Shown in pieces: positions 1 through 6,513 of a DNA stretch of 48,466 nt. Location of the stretch: positions 1-48,466 of the IMG/VR virus record IMGVR_UViG_3300021559_000003; one strand, 5' to 3'. Each line of letters begins with the position of its first letter. The first letter of the stretch is position 1. The DNA is from a virus. The position numbers and the translations under genes are program-made. Under the pieces are notes generated by a model. The model was not told where the DNA came from, ran no database searches, and worked only from the letters and a program-made list of their open reading frames with translations.

Positions 1-127
1 CAGGCTGCGGACTTCACTGACGAAGCTACTTGATTGGGGCGGGGCGGACTTCGCCATTATCGACTCTGCTGAACCCCAGGATGAAGCCCCCGGAATCAAT
101 AAAGCGATCGACAACGACTCCCATGAC
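1..127. repeat. left copy of 127-bp terminal direct repeat
   Basis: These 127 bases are identical to the last 127 bases of the window (48340-48466). Bases 1-33 are the 3' end and TGA stop of the DUF2778-type lysis gene that is complete at 47968-48372, so the genome closes on itself here. A perfect repeat of exactly 127 bases is what an assembler with a 127-base k-mer leaves at the ends of a circular contig. It more likely reflects a circular or circularly permuted genome than a true terminal repeat of the packaged DNA. Confidence 0.95.
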
Positions 128-406
128 TGGCGCGGCGCCGTAGCAGATAGGCGGCAGGATGTGGGAAACGAAGTCTTTCATCCCCGGCACGAACGGCGCA
201 ACTTCCCAAGCCATCAATCCTAAGCCGTCCAAAAATAGACGCCAGCCCAGGTCGTGCCAGTTCAGTTCCCACCATGCGCGAAAAGTCTTAACAGAGTTCG
301 ACCGAGAGGCAATCGAGCCACGAGCCCGCAGAAGAATGTGCAAGCCGACCCCATTAAAAAATAGAGCCCACACGGCGAGACGGAATGCGACTTGATCGGC
401 CGGCAC
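26..406 (-). CDS. putative membrane protein, last gene of the leftward unit
   Basis: This 126-aa protein has a hydrophobic stretch at about residues 7-29 (VAFRLAVWALFF then a Gly/Val/Leu-rich part) and a second weakly hydrophobic zone at about 55-105, so one to three membrane spans are plausible. No family is recognised. It is the promoter-distal gene of a short leftward operon with a zinc-ribbon protein and another small membrane protein. Its stop lies 8 bases inside the end of the convergent lysis gene across the circular junction. That position makes a lysis-related role (holin, antiholin or spanin-like) possible, but nothing in the sequence proves it. One divergent copy of the dispersed TGTCC...GACA-type motif (226-241) lies inside the gene on the opposite strand. 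Confidence 0.6.
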   Translation of the reverse strand: MPADQVAFRLAVWALFFNGVGLHILLRARGSIASRSNSVKTFRAWWELNWHDLGWRLFLDGLGLMAWEVAPFVPGMKDFVSHILPPICYGAAPVMGVVVDRFIDSGGFILGFSRVDNGEVRPAPIK

Positions 407-444
407 TCAATCAGTGTAGGGAGGTGTGGACCCTAGGGGATAGA

Positions 445-576
445 TTACGGCTGTGGGGTTACTTCAGGTGTCTCCGGTTCCTCCGCAGGCGCGTCCTCCT
501 CGGGTTCTAGCGGAGGATCCCCACGCTTGGCCCGGTCATCCTTAGAAGAAAAGCAAGTAATCCAGTCCAAAAGCAT
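445..576 (-). CDS. possible small Pro/Glu-rich protein
   Basis: A 43-aa frame begins with MLLDWITCFSSKDD and ends in an acidic proline-rich tail. It overlaps the 3' half of the membrane protein at 507-668 in another frame. The tail continues about 60 bases past that gene's stop, and this stretch is otherwise empty, which is the only argument that the frame is used. There is no clear ribosome site and no homology that I recognise. Confidence 0.25.
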   Translation of the reverse strand: MLLDWITCFSSKDDRAKRGDPPLEPEEDAPAEEPETPEVTPQP

Positions 577-668
577 ATGCGTCCAATCTCGACAATTTTG
601 CCGTTTGTAGCGAGTGCATAAGCCAAAACACCCACCAGAGCTACGAGCAGGGAGAGGTAAATAATCAT
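507..668 (-). CDS. small two-span membrane protein
   Basis: A 53-aa protein starts at an ATG that overlaps the TGA of the upstream zinc-ribbon gene (ATGA arrangement), which supports this start. Residues 3-20 (IIYLSLLVALVGVLAYAL) form a textbook transmembrane helix. Residues 31-42 (ICFWTGLLAFLL) form a second hydrophobic segment, separated from the first by a short polar loop with Lys and Glu. A role at the inner membrane is certain enough, but the function is unknown. Its place in a short operon next to the lysis end of the circular genome would fit an accessory lysis or superinfection-exclusion protein. Confidence 0.6.
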   Translation of the reverse strand: MIIYLSLLVALVGVLAYALATNGKIVEIGRICFWTGLLAFLLRMTGPSVGILR

Positions 669-847
669 GCGGCCCGCCGTTTCTTCCTTTGCACTTCATG
701 GATCTTGGTAGTTTTCGCAGGCTTCCCCGGCTTGGGTTTGGGCGCATTCTTCTCTGCCAGTTCGATGCGCTCGGGATGAGATTCATTCCCGCACGCAACT
801 CCTGGCTCGGCGCCACACAGCGGACATTTCACATCGGTTTCGGACAT
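665..847 (-). CDS. small zinc-ribbon protein
   Basis: A 60-aa protein starts MSETDVKCPLCGAEPGVACG. Cys pairs CPLC and a following GxxC, plus a His-Pro-Glu-Arg segment, resemble the small phage zinc-binding domain of the type CxxC-x4-GxxC...H..R. The C-terminal third is very basic (KPKPGK, QRKKRR), which suggests nucleic-acid contact. GGAGG lies 6 bases before the ATG and a promoter-like pair lies at 874-902. It is therefore the first gene of a short leftward operon that also carries the membrane proteins at 507-668 and 26-406. A similar CPTC...GDVC module occurs at the start of the gene at 17713. Confidence 0.7.
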   Translation of the reverse strand: MSETDVKCPLCGAEPGVACGNESHPERIELAEKNAPKPKPGKPAKTTKIHEVQRKKRRAA

Positions 848-873
848 GGGGAACCTCCGGCAGGGGAGATTCT

Positions 874-902
874 GTCCTAAAGGGGAACGGTTGTATGGTC
901 AA
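874..902 (-). promoter_or_regulatory. promoter-like -35/-10 pair
   Basis: Read on the minus strand, TTGACC (897-902) is separated by 17 bases from TAGGAC (874-879), about 27 bases before the ATG at 847. The -35 hexamer is good and the -10 is poor. The site lies just past a strong terminator hairpin, which is where a new leftward unit would start. Confidence 0.45.
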
Positions 903-920
903 TTTCGCTCAGGCAAGAAA

Positions 921-944
921 GGCCACTCGATACCCTGAGTGGCC
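921..944 (-). terminator. intrinsic terminator after the 966-1355 gene
   Basis: A perfect 8-bp inverted repeat, GGCCACTC (921-928) and GAGTGGCC (937-944), has an 8-base loop. On the minus strand it is followed at once by TTTCTT. It lies about 20 bases past the stop of the leftward gene at 966 and should end that transcript. Confidence 0.7.
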
Positions 945-965
945 GGGACGACTGGACGGGGAAAC

Positions 966-1355
966 TTAAACGCTTGGCGGCCCTGGCTGCATGGGAGCAG
1001 GCGGCGCCGGCGTGGTATTCAGGATCGAGACGACGCTGTTGATGTATCCGGTCACGTCTGCGGCCGTATTCGACTTGCCGGCATCTTTCAATCCTTGCGC
1101 GATCAGACCGCCAATCAATCCGGTAACCGCGGCCAGCTTTTGCGGTCCTGAGCCCACCTGCTGACCGATGGCTGCGGCATTCTGCTCGGCCATGATGACC
1201 GCGTTGGCCGTAGCGTTGAACATCGGGGAAGCGCTCGGGGCGAAGGCACTGACTGCGGACTCAGCCATGGGCAAGTAGGGCACGATGTCCTTGCTGAAAA
1301 TCTTCTCGATGTCCCTGCCTGCGGTTTCAAGAAAGCTGACAAACTTGTTCGTCAT
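966..1355 (-). CDS. hypothetical protein with hydrophobic Ala/Gly-rich helices
   Basis: A 129-aa protein starts MTNKFVSFLETAGRDIEKIF, with AGGAG placed 5 bases before the ATG, which decides the start. The N-terminal third looks like a charged amphipathic helix. Residues about 38-100 are Ala/Gly/Val-rich and could pack on or insert in a membrane. The C-terminus ends in a run of prolines (TPAPPAP). I do not recognise a family. It is the last gene before a terminator at 921-944. Confidence 0.6.
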   Translation of the reverse strand: MTNKFVSFLETAGRDIEKIFSKDIVPYLPMAESAVSAFAPSASPMFNATANAVIMAEQNAAAIGQQVGSGPQKLAAVTGLIGGLIAQGLKDAGKSNTAADVTGYINSVVSILNTTPAPPAPMQPGPPSV

Positions 1356-1363
1356 GGAGTCTC

Positions 1364-1942
1364 CTATTTGATCTGGACTAATTCTTCGGACGATTCGCGA
1401 TGTGGAACATTGAGGGGCGCTTCGTGGGGGCAATACCCAAAGAATCCACGAGCGCAGTTACAATTGAAACACAGTACTTGGAAATCCTTAGGCCAATTGT
1501 TCAATCGCAACCAGCGATAAAAGGGCCAACCAGCCCTTAACCCTAGATCCTTGCGGTGCTTGTTTCCGCCGCCAGCGATGTGATCAATAGACAGGAATTC
1601 ATGCCTGGATTCGCCACAACATGCGCAAGCGCCGCCATATGCTTTAAAAGCCGCGCGACGCGTCTTCGCGCGCAAAACTTTGTGCAGTTGCGTATTTCGC
1701 CCCGGATTTCTTTTCTTCCACTCACGCATGTACTGTCGGTATAGTTCCGGATTGTTTTCGCGATGGCGCTTACTGCGCTCTTTGCACTGGTCTTTGTGCT
1801 GCTGGTAATATTCGGTGCCTTTTTTTAAAAACTCTTCGCGGTTTGCGCGATATAGCTTCTTTCGCTGAACAAGTAATCGGTCCCTGTTGGCGAGGTAATA
1901 TGCTCGCTTGTAGGCTTTCTGTTGATCGGCTTGCCCACTCAT
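1364..1942 (-). CDS. HNH endonuclease with basic helical N-terminus
   Basis: A 192-aa nuclease. The first ~90 residues are a highly charged helical DNA-binding region rich in Lys, Arg and Tyr, with NPELYRQYMREWKKRNPGR-type spacing seen in many phage HNH proteins. The catalytic half has paired zinc cysteines (CACCGE near residue 105, CFNCNC near 160) around SIDHIAGGGNKHR, the betabeta-alpha-metal core with the invariant His. The ATG overlaps the upstream TGA (ATGA). Such genes are usually free-standing homing endonucleases that cut phage DNA and spread. It is more AT-rich than its neighbours, which supports separate acquisition. Confidence 0.8.
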   Translation of the reverse strand: MSGQADQQKAYKRAYYLANRDRLLVQRKKLYRANREEFLKKGTEYYQQHKDQCKERSKRHRENNPELYRQYMREWKKRNPGRNTQLHKVLRAKTRRAAFKAYGGACACCGESRHEFLSIDHIAGGGNKHRKDLGLRAGWPFYRWLRLNNWPKDFQVLCFNCNCARGFFGYCPHEAPLNVPHRESSEELVQIK

Positions 1943-2250
1943 TTGAGTAGTTTCTCCGTCCGAAACCGAGCCAAGTTATCTGGCAGGAGCATATCTGAGG
2001 GGACTGTCAATACCAAAAAGCCCTTTGTCTCAAGTTCTCGGAGCGTAAGGTACATGGCTGTGGCCGAGTCCTGCATGGCCTGTCCTTCCCCGAACCACAG
2101 TGCCCATTTCGCCGTGCCGGAACGCCACATGAACGAGATCCATGCGCTATAGGAAGCACTGACAAAGGCGTCCACTTCCTTGCGCCCAAGTTGCGCATCC
2201 TTCACCCCTTCGTACATCGCGGTTGGGGTTGGAAGGTCAATCAATCCCAT
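1939..2250 (-). CDS. hypothetical protein, 103 aa
   Basis: The protein starts MGLIDLPTPTAMYEGVKDAQ and is predicted alpha/beta, with no Cys motif or membrane segment. I do not recognise it. The start chosen is the ATG at 2250, because an upstream in-frame codon would run into the nuclease gene. No Shine-Dalgarno sequence is visible before it. Instead a copy of the dispersed motif (TGTCCAGAAATAGACA, 2268-2283) ends 17 bases before the ATG. The 3' end overlaps the next gene by an ATGA. Confidence 0.55.
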   Translation of the reverse strand: MGLIDLPTPTAMYEGVKDAQLGRKEVDAFVSASYSAWISFMWRSGTAKWALWFGEGQAMQDSATAMYLTLRELETKGFLVLTVPSDMLLPDNLARFRTEKLLK

Positions 2251-2265
2251 GGCGGCAGTGTAGCA

Positions 2266-2285
2266 GGTGTCTATTTCTGGACAAC
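2266..2285 (-). repeat. dispersed motif, copy 2 (stop-codon type)
   Basis: On the minus strand this reads GTTGTCCAGAAATAGACACC, identical to the copy at 17197-17216 on the plus strand. The TAG inside the motif is the stop codon of the HNH gene 2271-2780 (last residues VVQK), and the next gene starts 17 bases later. TGTCCA and TAGACA form an imperfect inverted repeat around 4 bases. Confidence 0.75.
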
Positions 2286-2780
2286 GTCTGAGCACTTCAG
2301 GCGCAAGGTCTGCTCGTGGCGTTCTCTCCTACAAGCCAAACATATTCGGTAGTGCGGATGAGCAGGCCAAGGCTTTTGCAGATTGTCTCCGCTTAGTGGG
2401 TGCCCACGTTTGCAGTGAGTCCTGTTCTTTAAGGGGCTGATCACCCGACCCTTCCTGGATGCGTCGATGCCGTTGTCTGAATGATCTCCCAAGAACAGGT
2501 GATCGACGCGGCAGCAGGCGGGATTGTCGCAGTGGTGGCAGACCAACATTCCTTTCGGAATTGGCCCGCACTGAGACTCCCATGCAACACGATGTGCTCC
2601 ATGCCGATGACCATTTATCCAGAAGGAACCATACCCTGTATCATTCCGCGGCCCGATCCACTCATAGCAGTCACCGTTCGGACCTTGGCCAGCCGCTCTG
2701 TTTATATTCTTTTGTAACCGTTCCTGTGGAGTAGCAGAAGGGGCAAATCTTCCTCTTGAGCCTCGGTTGATCAGAGTCAC
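2271..2780 (-). CDS. HNH endonuclease (HNH_3 type)
   Basis: A 169-aa nuclease. Residues about 40-60 (CYEWIGPRNDTGYGSFWINGH) are the typical entry of the HNH_3 family. They are followed by HRVAWE, then LVCHHCDNPACCRVDHLFLG with the catalytic His/Asn and zinc cysteines, then the conserved tail HCKRGHPL. The last zinc pair is CLAC. The GTG at 2780 overlaps the upstream TGA and has GGAG 8 bases before it, so I prefer it to a further-upstream GTG at 2810. The stop codon TAG lies inside a copy of the dispersed 16-base motif. It is related to the HNH protein at 12476-12934, so two members of one family sit in one genome. Confidence 0.85.
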   Translation of the reverse strand: MTLINRGSRGRFAPSATPQERLQKNINRAAGQGPNGDCYEWIGPRNDTGYGSFWINGHRHGAHRVAWESQCGPIPKGMLVCHHCDNPACCRVDHLFLGDHSDNGIDASRKGRVISPLKNRTHCKRGHPLSGDNLQKPWPAHPHYRICLACRRERHEQTLRLKCSDVVQK

Positions 2781-3079
2781 GGCTTCTTCTCCGAAGACGG
2801 CTCCCCGCACTTTATATGTCCATCACGCAATGCTCGGCAGTGGGATTCGATCCACTTTCCAATTCCCGGAATATCTGGAACGGTTGTCATTGATTCGTGC
2901 GGTAGACAGTTATCGTAATAGCACGTGCCTCCAGAGCACTTGAGGCCAGGAGTGCAGACTTGCTGCGACTCGGGCTTCTGGGCGTGAGCGGTCAGCACTT
3001 GCAACGACAGCCAAGTTGCCAAAGGTACGACAATCGCAACCATCCACAAATTCGCAGAGTTGCGCTTGAGCCAGTTCAT
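2777..3079 (-). CDS. membrane-anchored or exported Cys-containing protein
   Basis: A 100-aa protein. A short basic start (NWLKRNSANLW) is followed by a hydrophobic helix (residues about 12-30, MVAIVVPLATWLSLQVL) and then THAQ, a possible signal peptidase I site. The remaining 65 residues carry six cysteines (CTPGLKC, CYYDNC, SHC, KCGE), as expected for a disulphide-bonded domain outside the cytoplasm. The function is unknown. An ATGA overlap joins it to the zinc-rich gene upstream. Confidence 0.6.
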   Translation of the reverse strand: MNWLKRNSANLWMVAIVVPLATWLSLQVLTAHAQKPESQQVCTPGLKCSGGTCYYDNCLPHESMTTVPDIPGIGKWIESHCRALRDGHIKCGEPSSEKKP

Positions 3080-4332
3080 TTCGTCTCCTTCCCCTCAGCC
3101 TGAGCGAGAGCGGCGCGGGCCCAATCTAGACCAACGCAGAACCAGTGACGTATTGCGTCGATGTGCGGCTCTAACTTTTCTCGCTCATCCTCCCCGAGCG
3201 AAGCCCAGTATCCCTCCCACGAGTTCGGCGCTTTTGCACTGTCGCTCTCTCGTTGCGGCTCGCTGCTATGCCGAGGACCATCCCCTTCCGTAGCCTCGTT
3301 GTCGTCACAACCATTTCGTGCACTAGTCCGCAATCGCAGCACCCCACTCGGAACGGAATCCGATTCTTGACTGTCCACCCCTCGCCGTTCAGACGTTTGA
3401 CGTATTTCATGTAGCTCCTTTGTTAATCTCACGATCTCTTTCTGTGCGGAGAGAAGCGCTGCCTCCACATGAGTAAGCTTCTTAGCGAATTGCGCTACCG
3501 CATTTTCCTCGGCGGCAAGCTGGTCGCGGAGTGTGGCGTTTTCGTTGAGCAACTCTGGAATATTCAAGTTGCTCCTGTACTGCTCAGCGCTCCGAGGATC
3601 AGCCGGAACTGTGTACGCATGATCTTCGCAACGCTGATGCCTTTGGCTATCTCCGAGCGCTGAAATCACGCCCGCCTTCTTATCGCACAATTCACACTTT
3701 GAAGCCGGGACTGGCGGTACGGCGCAGGTTGTGCAGAACATTTGATCCGCTACCCACTTGTGACGCCAAAGCTTTTCGCCGCGAATATCAACAAGTTCTG
3801 GCTTCTGAAACACTGGCTGGCCGTTCTCTGTCTTCCCCGTTTCGCACATGACGCAGCGTGAAACTGGCGGTACGGCGGGTTCGTATCCTGTTCCATGACA
3901 GACTTCGCACGATGTATTACCAACCCATCCACGACACAAGTGACAGTTCGGCGCGGCCCCCTGAGGCGGGAGAGTGTGCCACCGATCAGGGCATCCAGTC
4001 TCTACGTTATCTGAGAATTTACGTTTACCCTTACACGTTAGGCAAGTCTCCTGTCTCGCATCACTCATTGCGGACCTTTCTTGTTTCTTGCGAAATTCCG
4101 CATCGTAGTCATCCGCATCTAGCTCGCTAGCCTGACTGTATGCAGGAGCGTTCAATTCCTCCATTCTGTCCCAGAATCGTGTTACCCCTTCTTCACCAAA
4201 CTCTCGGCGAATGAGTGCTTCCTGTTGTAAGATTTCCAGATCGTCCTTGGAAAGATTAGGTAGATTGAACCGCGCTGGACGGTTCCCGCCGGATCGTCTT
4301 GCCGCTCGATTAAATGCTCCGCGTTCGCTCAT
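3076..4332 (-). CDS. zinc-rich, coiled-coil protein with DnaJ-like Cys repeats
   Basis: A 418-aa protein of unknown function. Residues 1-90 are charged and helical. Residues about 95-235 carry repeated CxxC pairs (CLTCKG, CHLCRG, CEVCHGTGYE, CVMC, CTTC, CELC). Several fit the CxxCxGxG signature of the DnaJ central zinc domain. Residues about 255-310 form a leucine/glutamate coiled coil, followed by a Ser/Asp/Glu-rich linker and a Trp-containing C-terminal helix. It starts at an ATG overlapping the previous TGA and is followed by an ATGA. A second DnaJ-like Cys cluster in this genome is in the GroES-like protein at 16016-16846. Confidence 0.65.
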   Translation of the reverse strand: MSERGAFNRAARRSGGNRPARFNLPNLSKDDLEILQQEALIRREFGEEGVTRFWDRMEELNAPAYSQASELDADDYDAEFRKKQERSAMSDARQETCLTCKGKRKFSDNVETGCPDRWHTLPPQGAAPNCHLCRGWVGNTSCEVCHGTGYEPAVPPVSRCVMCETGKTENGQPVFQKPELVDIRGEKLWRHKWVADQMFCTTCAVPPVPASKCELCDKKAGVISALGDSQRHQRCEDHAYTVPADPRSAEQYRSNLNIPELLNENATLRDQLAAEENAVAQFAKKLTHVEAALLSAQKEIVRLTKELHEIRQTSERRGVDSQESDSVPSGVLRLRTSARNGCDDNEATEGDGPRHSSEPQRESDSAKAPNSWEGYWASLGEDEREKLEPHIDAIRHWFCVGLDWARAALAQAEGKETK

Positions 4333-4796
4333 GCTACCCCTCCTTTAGCTTCCGCACTCTTTTTCACACAAACCGGACACCTTCCTAAACATCCGTAGGT
4401 GACGCATTTAGGCGTCTTTTCGCCTACTTCTGCTTTAGGCGATAATGCGCCTACTGGGGCTTCCGCAATAGCTTTGAGAACGTGAGCGTATATCTCTTCT
4501 GGTTTGGGTGCAGGACGGAAAACAGGGTCTCCCATGTAGTCATAATCAACCTGAGGCACCGTCATACCCGCCATTCGTTCAATCGTCCGATAGATAAATC
4601 GCCTATCAATCAGGCCGGGAGAGATGTGCTCTACATTTGAGGCAAAATAAGAACTCGGCGCGGGAGGTGGGGGAGTGTGCCACGGGGCGTCACATTCATA
4701 GCAAGCGAATGTTTCGTCGTGATCGGCTATGCAGGCTGGATTGTCCCTATATTTACTTCCGCATCGCGGGCATGTCTCCTGTCTCGTGTCTGTCAT
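4329..4796 (-). CDS. zinc-binding hypothetical protein
   Basis: A 155-aa protein starts MTDTRQETCPRCGSKYRDNP, similar in wording to an internal stretch of its downstream neighbour (DARQETCLTCKGK), so the two genes share a module. It has CPRC, CYEC near residue 38, and a C-terminal cluster (CVTYGCLGRCPVC) that could hold a second zinc. The middle has a short helix region (PEEIYAHVLKAIAEA). The ATG at 4796 overlaps the upstream TGA. The function is unknown. Confidence 0.65.
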   Translation of the reverse strand: MTDTRQETCPRCGSKYRDNPACIADHDETFACYECDAPWHTPPPPAPSSYFASNVEHISPGLIDRRFIYRTIERMAGMTVPQVDYDYMGDPVFRPAPKPEEIYAHVLKAIAEAPVGALSPKAEVGEKTPKCVTYGCLGRCPVCVKKSAEAKGGVA

Positions 4797-4978
4797 CGCG
4801 TCACCATAGGGCATTTATCGCACTCCATGTGCATTGTGTCTCGACGAGGCTTCCTGCCGGAAATATATCGGTCGTGGCCGCAAGACAATTGGACAATCCA
4901 CACCTTAGGATTCATCGGCGAACGGTCTACTCGCTGAACCGTCTTGACTTGCTTGAAATGTGTGCCGTTATCACTCAT
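4793..4978 (-). CDS. small zinc-ribbon protein, 61 aa
   Basis: The protein starts MSDNGTHFKQVKTVQR, with GAGGTG 4 bases before the ATG. Motifs LSCGHDRYISG and MECDKCPMV give a CxxH...CxxC zinc site. A VWIVQLSCGH strand is typical of small phage ribbons. An in-frame extension to 5083 is possible but would cover the membrane peptide gene at 5008-5103. Confidence 0.6.
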   Translation of the reverse strand: MSDNGTHFKQVKTVQRVDRSPMNPKVWIVQLSCGHDRYISGRKPRRDTMHMECDKCPMVTR

Positions 4979-4994
4979 AAGCACCTCGACAAAG

Positions 4995-5008
4995 GGACCT
5001 GATCCCCT
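4995..5008. repeat. 14-bp direct repeat, copy 1
   Basis: ggacctgatcccct here and at 5105-5118 flank the tiny membrane-protein gene at 5008-5103. Copy 2 contains the stop of the RusA-like gene, and each copy lies just before a start codon on the minus strand. The repeat could be a duplicated translation-initiation region or the trace of a small insertion. Confidence 0.8.
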
Positions 5009-5103
5009 CAAGCAAATTTGGCCGCAATCAGAATCAAATTCAACACGAGCCCAGCGATGAGAAGCGCGAACCAAATTGCCCAAAGTATTCTGAAAATCTT
5101 CAT
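5008..5103 (-). CDS. single-span membrane peptide, 31 aa
   Basis: MKIFRILWAIWFALLIAGLV is followed by a further hydrophobic run and ends KFA. The peptide is almost entirely one transmembrane helix with a positively charged N-terminus. The ATG follows GGATCAGGTCCT. The gene is bracketed by the 14-bp direct repeats at 4995-5008 and 5105-5118. Tiny membrane peptides of this kind are common in phage early operons, and no function can be given. Confidence 0.55.
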   Translation of the reverse strand: MKIFRILWAIWFALLIAGLVLNLILIAAKFA

Positions 5104-5104
5104 A

Positions 5105-5118
5105 GGACCTGATCCCCT
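5105..5118. repeat. 14-bp direct repeat, copy 2
   Basis: Identical to 4995-5008. It overlaps the last two bases of the RusA-like stop codon and precedes the ATG at 5103. Confidence 0.8.
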
Positions 5119-5593
5119 ATGACCACGTAATTGCTATTTCCATCCTGGCCGGCGAGCCAAAGTGTTTCGACGCCGCGACACTTACAATTTGCGAGTCGTC
5201 TTTGAACACGATCCCAGTCAGCGAATCGAACGCACTTCTCAACAATTTGTCGATGTCGGGCTTCGTAATCTTGCGCTGCACACTTTTCTTCACACTCTTC
5301 GGCCGCCCAAAATAGAACGCGACATGCATCCAGACTGGCCCTTCGATCAATCGCTTGCTTCCCATCTCACCGAGTGCGACCGCGGCGATCTCTTGGCGCC
5401 AGGGCTTGGTGTTCTCATTGTCTGCCGTAATGATTGGCCGCTTCCAGCCCTTCGGAATAAAAGCGCGCGTGCTCCCCTGCGGCACAGGGGTGCCAAACAC
5501 CGTGAATCTCAGGCTATTGGCCGTGCTGCTTTCGGTGACAGTCGGTACACAATCCGGCGACAGCTCCGGGAACATCGTTTCGTTTTGAGCCAC
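5117..5593 (-). CDS. rusA: RusA-family Holliday-junction resolvase
   Basis: A 158-aa protein. RusA enzymes are dimeric endonucleases that cut four-way DNA junctions during recombination and before packaging. The family frame is clear. FTVFGTPVPQGSTRAF (about residues 30-45) is the N-terminal beta strand with the conserved Pro. KPDIDKLLRSAFDSLTG (111-127) holds the metal-binding Asp pair D113/D115, and KDDSQIV (131-137) is the third acidic site. I chose GTG 5593 because a strong GGGAGG lies just before it. ATG 5575 is the alternative. Either start makes the gene overlap the HNH gene 5514-5762 by 60-80 bases. It works with the Sak4-like and PD-(D/E)XK proteins further upstream in the operon. 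Confidence 0.88.
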   Translation of the reverse strand: MAQNETMFPELSPDCVPTVTESSTANSLRFTVFGTPVPQGSTRAFIPKGWKRPIITADNENTKPWRQEIAAVALGEMGSKRLIEGPVWMHVAFYFGRPKSVKKSVQRKITKPDIDKLLRSAFDSLTGIVFKDDSQIVSVAASKHFGSPARMEIAITWS

Positions 5594-5762
5594 CCATCCC
5601 CCTCCCGTTCTTGTGGTGCACCTGGAACCACTCCGGATCAAACATGACCGAGCGCCCACAATTCAGACATCGGCCTTCCTGCGCATCCCAAACGTCGTGA
5701 CGGAATTCTGTGTAATCCTTGCCATCGCGAATCGTGCGCCCGTCCTTGGTCGTCCAGATCAT
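5514..5762 (-). CDS. small HNH endonuclease
   Basis: An 82-aa protein. It starts MIWTTKDGRTIRDGKDY at an ATG overlapping the upstream TGA. CLNCGRS and CTDCHRKQH are the zinc pairs. FQVHHKNGRGMGG between them is the HNH core with tandem His. It is short, like the HNH proteins encoded near terminase or recombination genes in many phages, so it may be a resident nuclease and not a homing enzyme. It sits between a helical hypothetical protein and RusA. Confidence 0.8.
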   Translation of the reverse strand: MIWTTKDGRTIRDGKDYTEFRHDVWDAQEGRCLNCGRSVMFDPEWFQVHHKNGRGMGGSKRNDVPGAVAGLCTDCHRKQHGQ

Positions 5763-6358
5763 TGACTCTGGATCCATTCCGCCACAATTGCCTCGAGCGC
5801 CTCTTCCCGCGTCGTCATGGCCCCGTCATACTGCGAGATCATTTCCTCAATCGCCGCTTCGATCACTTTCCACTGCGAAACCGTAAAACGGAATCTTTGA
5901 GTGCAGACGTTCTCTAAAAGCTCCGCTGGGTGGCTTTCTATGACCGTGGCAAGCATTTGCCGAGGGGGGAGGGCCTTGGCCGCCTCGAGTACGCCTCGGC
6001 TCGTCCTAGAGGCTCGGGGAAGCTTTTTCAGAATGTGCGCGTTTCCTATGCCAATCTGGCGCAAATCCGCGATGGGGACATCGTTCAACTCCTCGAGCAG
6101 TCCGATCGCGGAATAGACCATCGCTCTCGACCTGGGCGCGGCACTGGCAAGCCACTGATTGAAACTCCCAAAGTTCAGCAGACGCCACTCCTCGTTGTCT
6201 CTCACCTGAATTGCGAGCTCGGCCAACTCGGACCATGCTCCGGTGATCTGGCGCTCTATCTCGCGCACGCGCGCGTCATGTTCCTGGGCCAGTGCGAGGC
6301 TTACTTCGATTTCCGCGTTTCCAAGTTCTTCTTGTGGATACGCTTGCGCTCGTTCCAT
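5759..6358 (-). CDS. helical hypothetical protein, possible DNA-binding
   Basis: A 199-aa all-helical protein. The first ~50 residues are acidic and coil-like. Residues about 60-115 contain FNQWLASAAPRSRAMVYSAI and LRQIGIGNAHILKKLP, a pattern of helix-turn-helix units similar to KorB/ParB-like or phage replication regulators. I cannot assign a family with certainty. Start ATG 6358 is inside the 3' end of the gene at 6301-6513, an overlap of 58 bases. Neighbours are replication (loader-like) genes upstream and nucleases downstream. Confidence 0.6.
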   Translation of the reverse strand: MERAQAYPQEELGNAEIEVSLALAQEHDARVREIERQITGAWSELAELAIQVRDNEEWRLLNFGSFNQWLASAAPRSRAMVYSAIGLLEELNDVPIADLRQIGIGNAHILKKLPRASRTSRGVLEAAKALPPRQMLATVIESHPAELLENVCTQRFRFTVSQWKVIEAAIEEMISQYDGAMTTREEALEAIVAEWIQSQ

Positions 6359-6513
6359 TCAAGTCTCCCTCGAAGCCAACGTTGTAACGGGGTGATCAGT
6401 TCGTCTTTCACCTTCCACCAGACGGGAAAGACTTCTCGTTTCAGTTCTTCAAGATCGGGCTCACCTTCGCGTTTCACTTCGTCCAGGTCGGGCTCGTTCT
6501 CACGCCGTCTCAC
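6301..6513 (-). CDS. highly charged small protein
   Basis: A 70-aa protein starts at GTG 6513, inside the end of the upstream gene. It has two short acidic repeats (EPDLDEVKREG, EPDLEELKRE) and then a basic C-terminal half (WLRGRLEWNERKRIHKK). It is probably helical and the function is unknown. The long overlaps on both sides reduce confidence. Confidence 0.5.
   Translation of the reverse strand: MRRRENEPDLDEVKREGEPDLEELKREVFPVWWKVKDELITPLQRWLRGRLEWNERKRIHKKNLETRKSK

Noticed and set aside
226-241. Motif copy 1 as a functional site
   Set aside because: It lies inside a gene on the opposite strand and the outer bases differ (C...G for T...A). It is kept in the count but not treated as evidence of function, although the two outer changes keep the symmetry.
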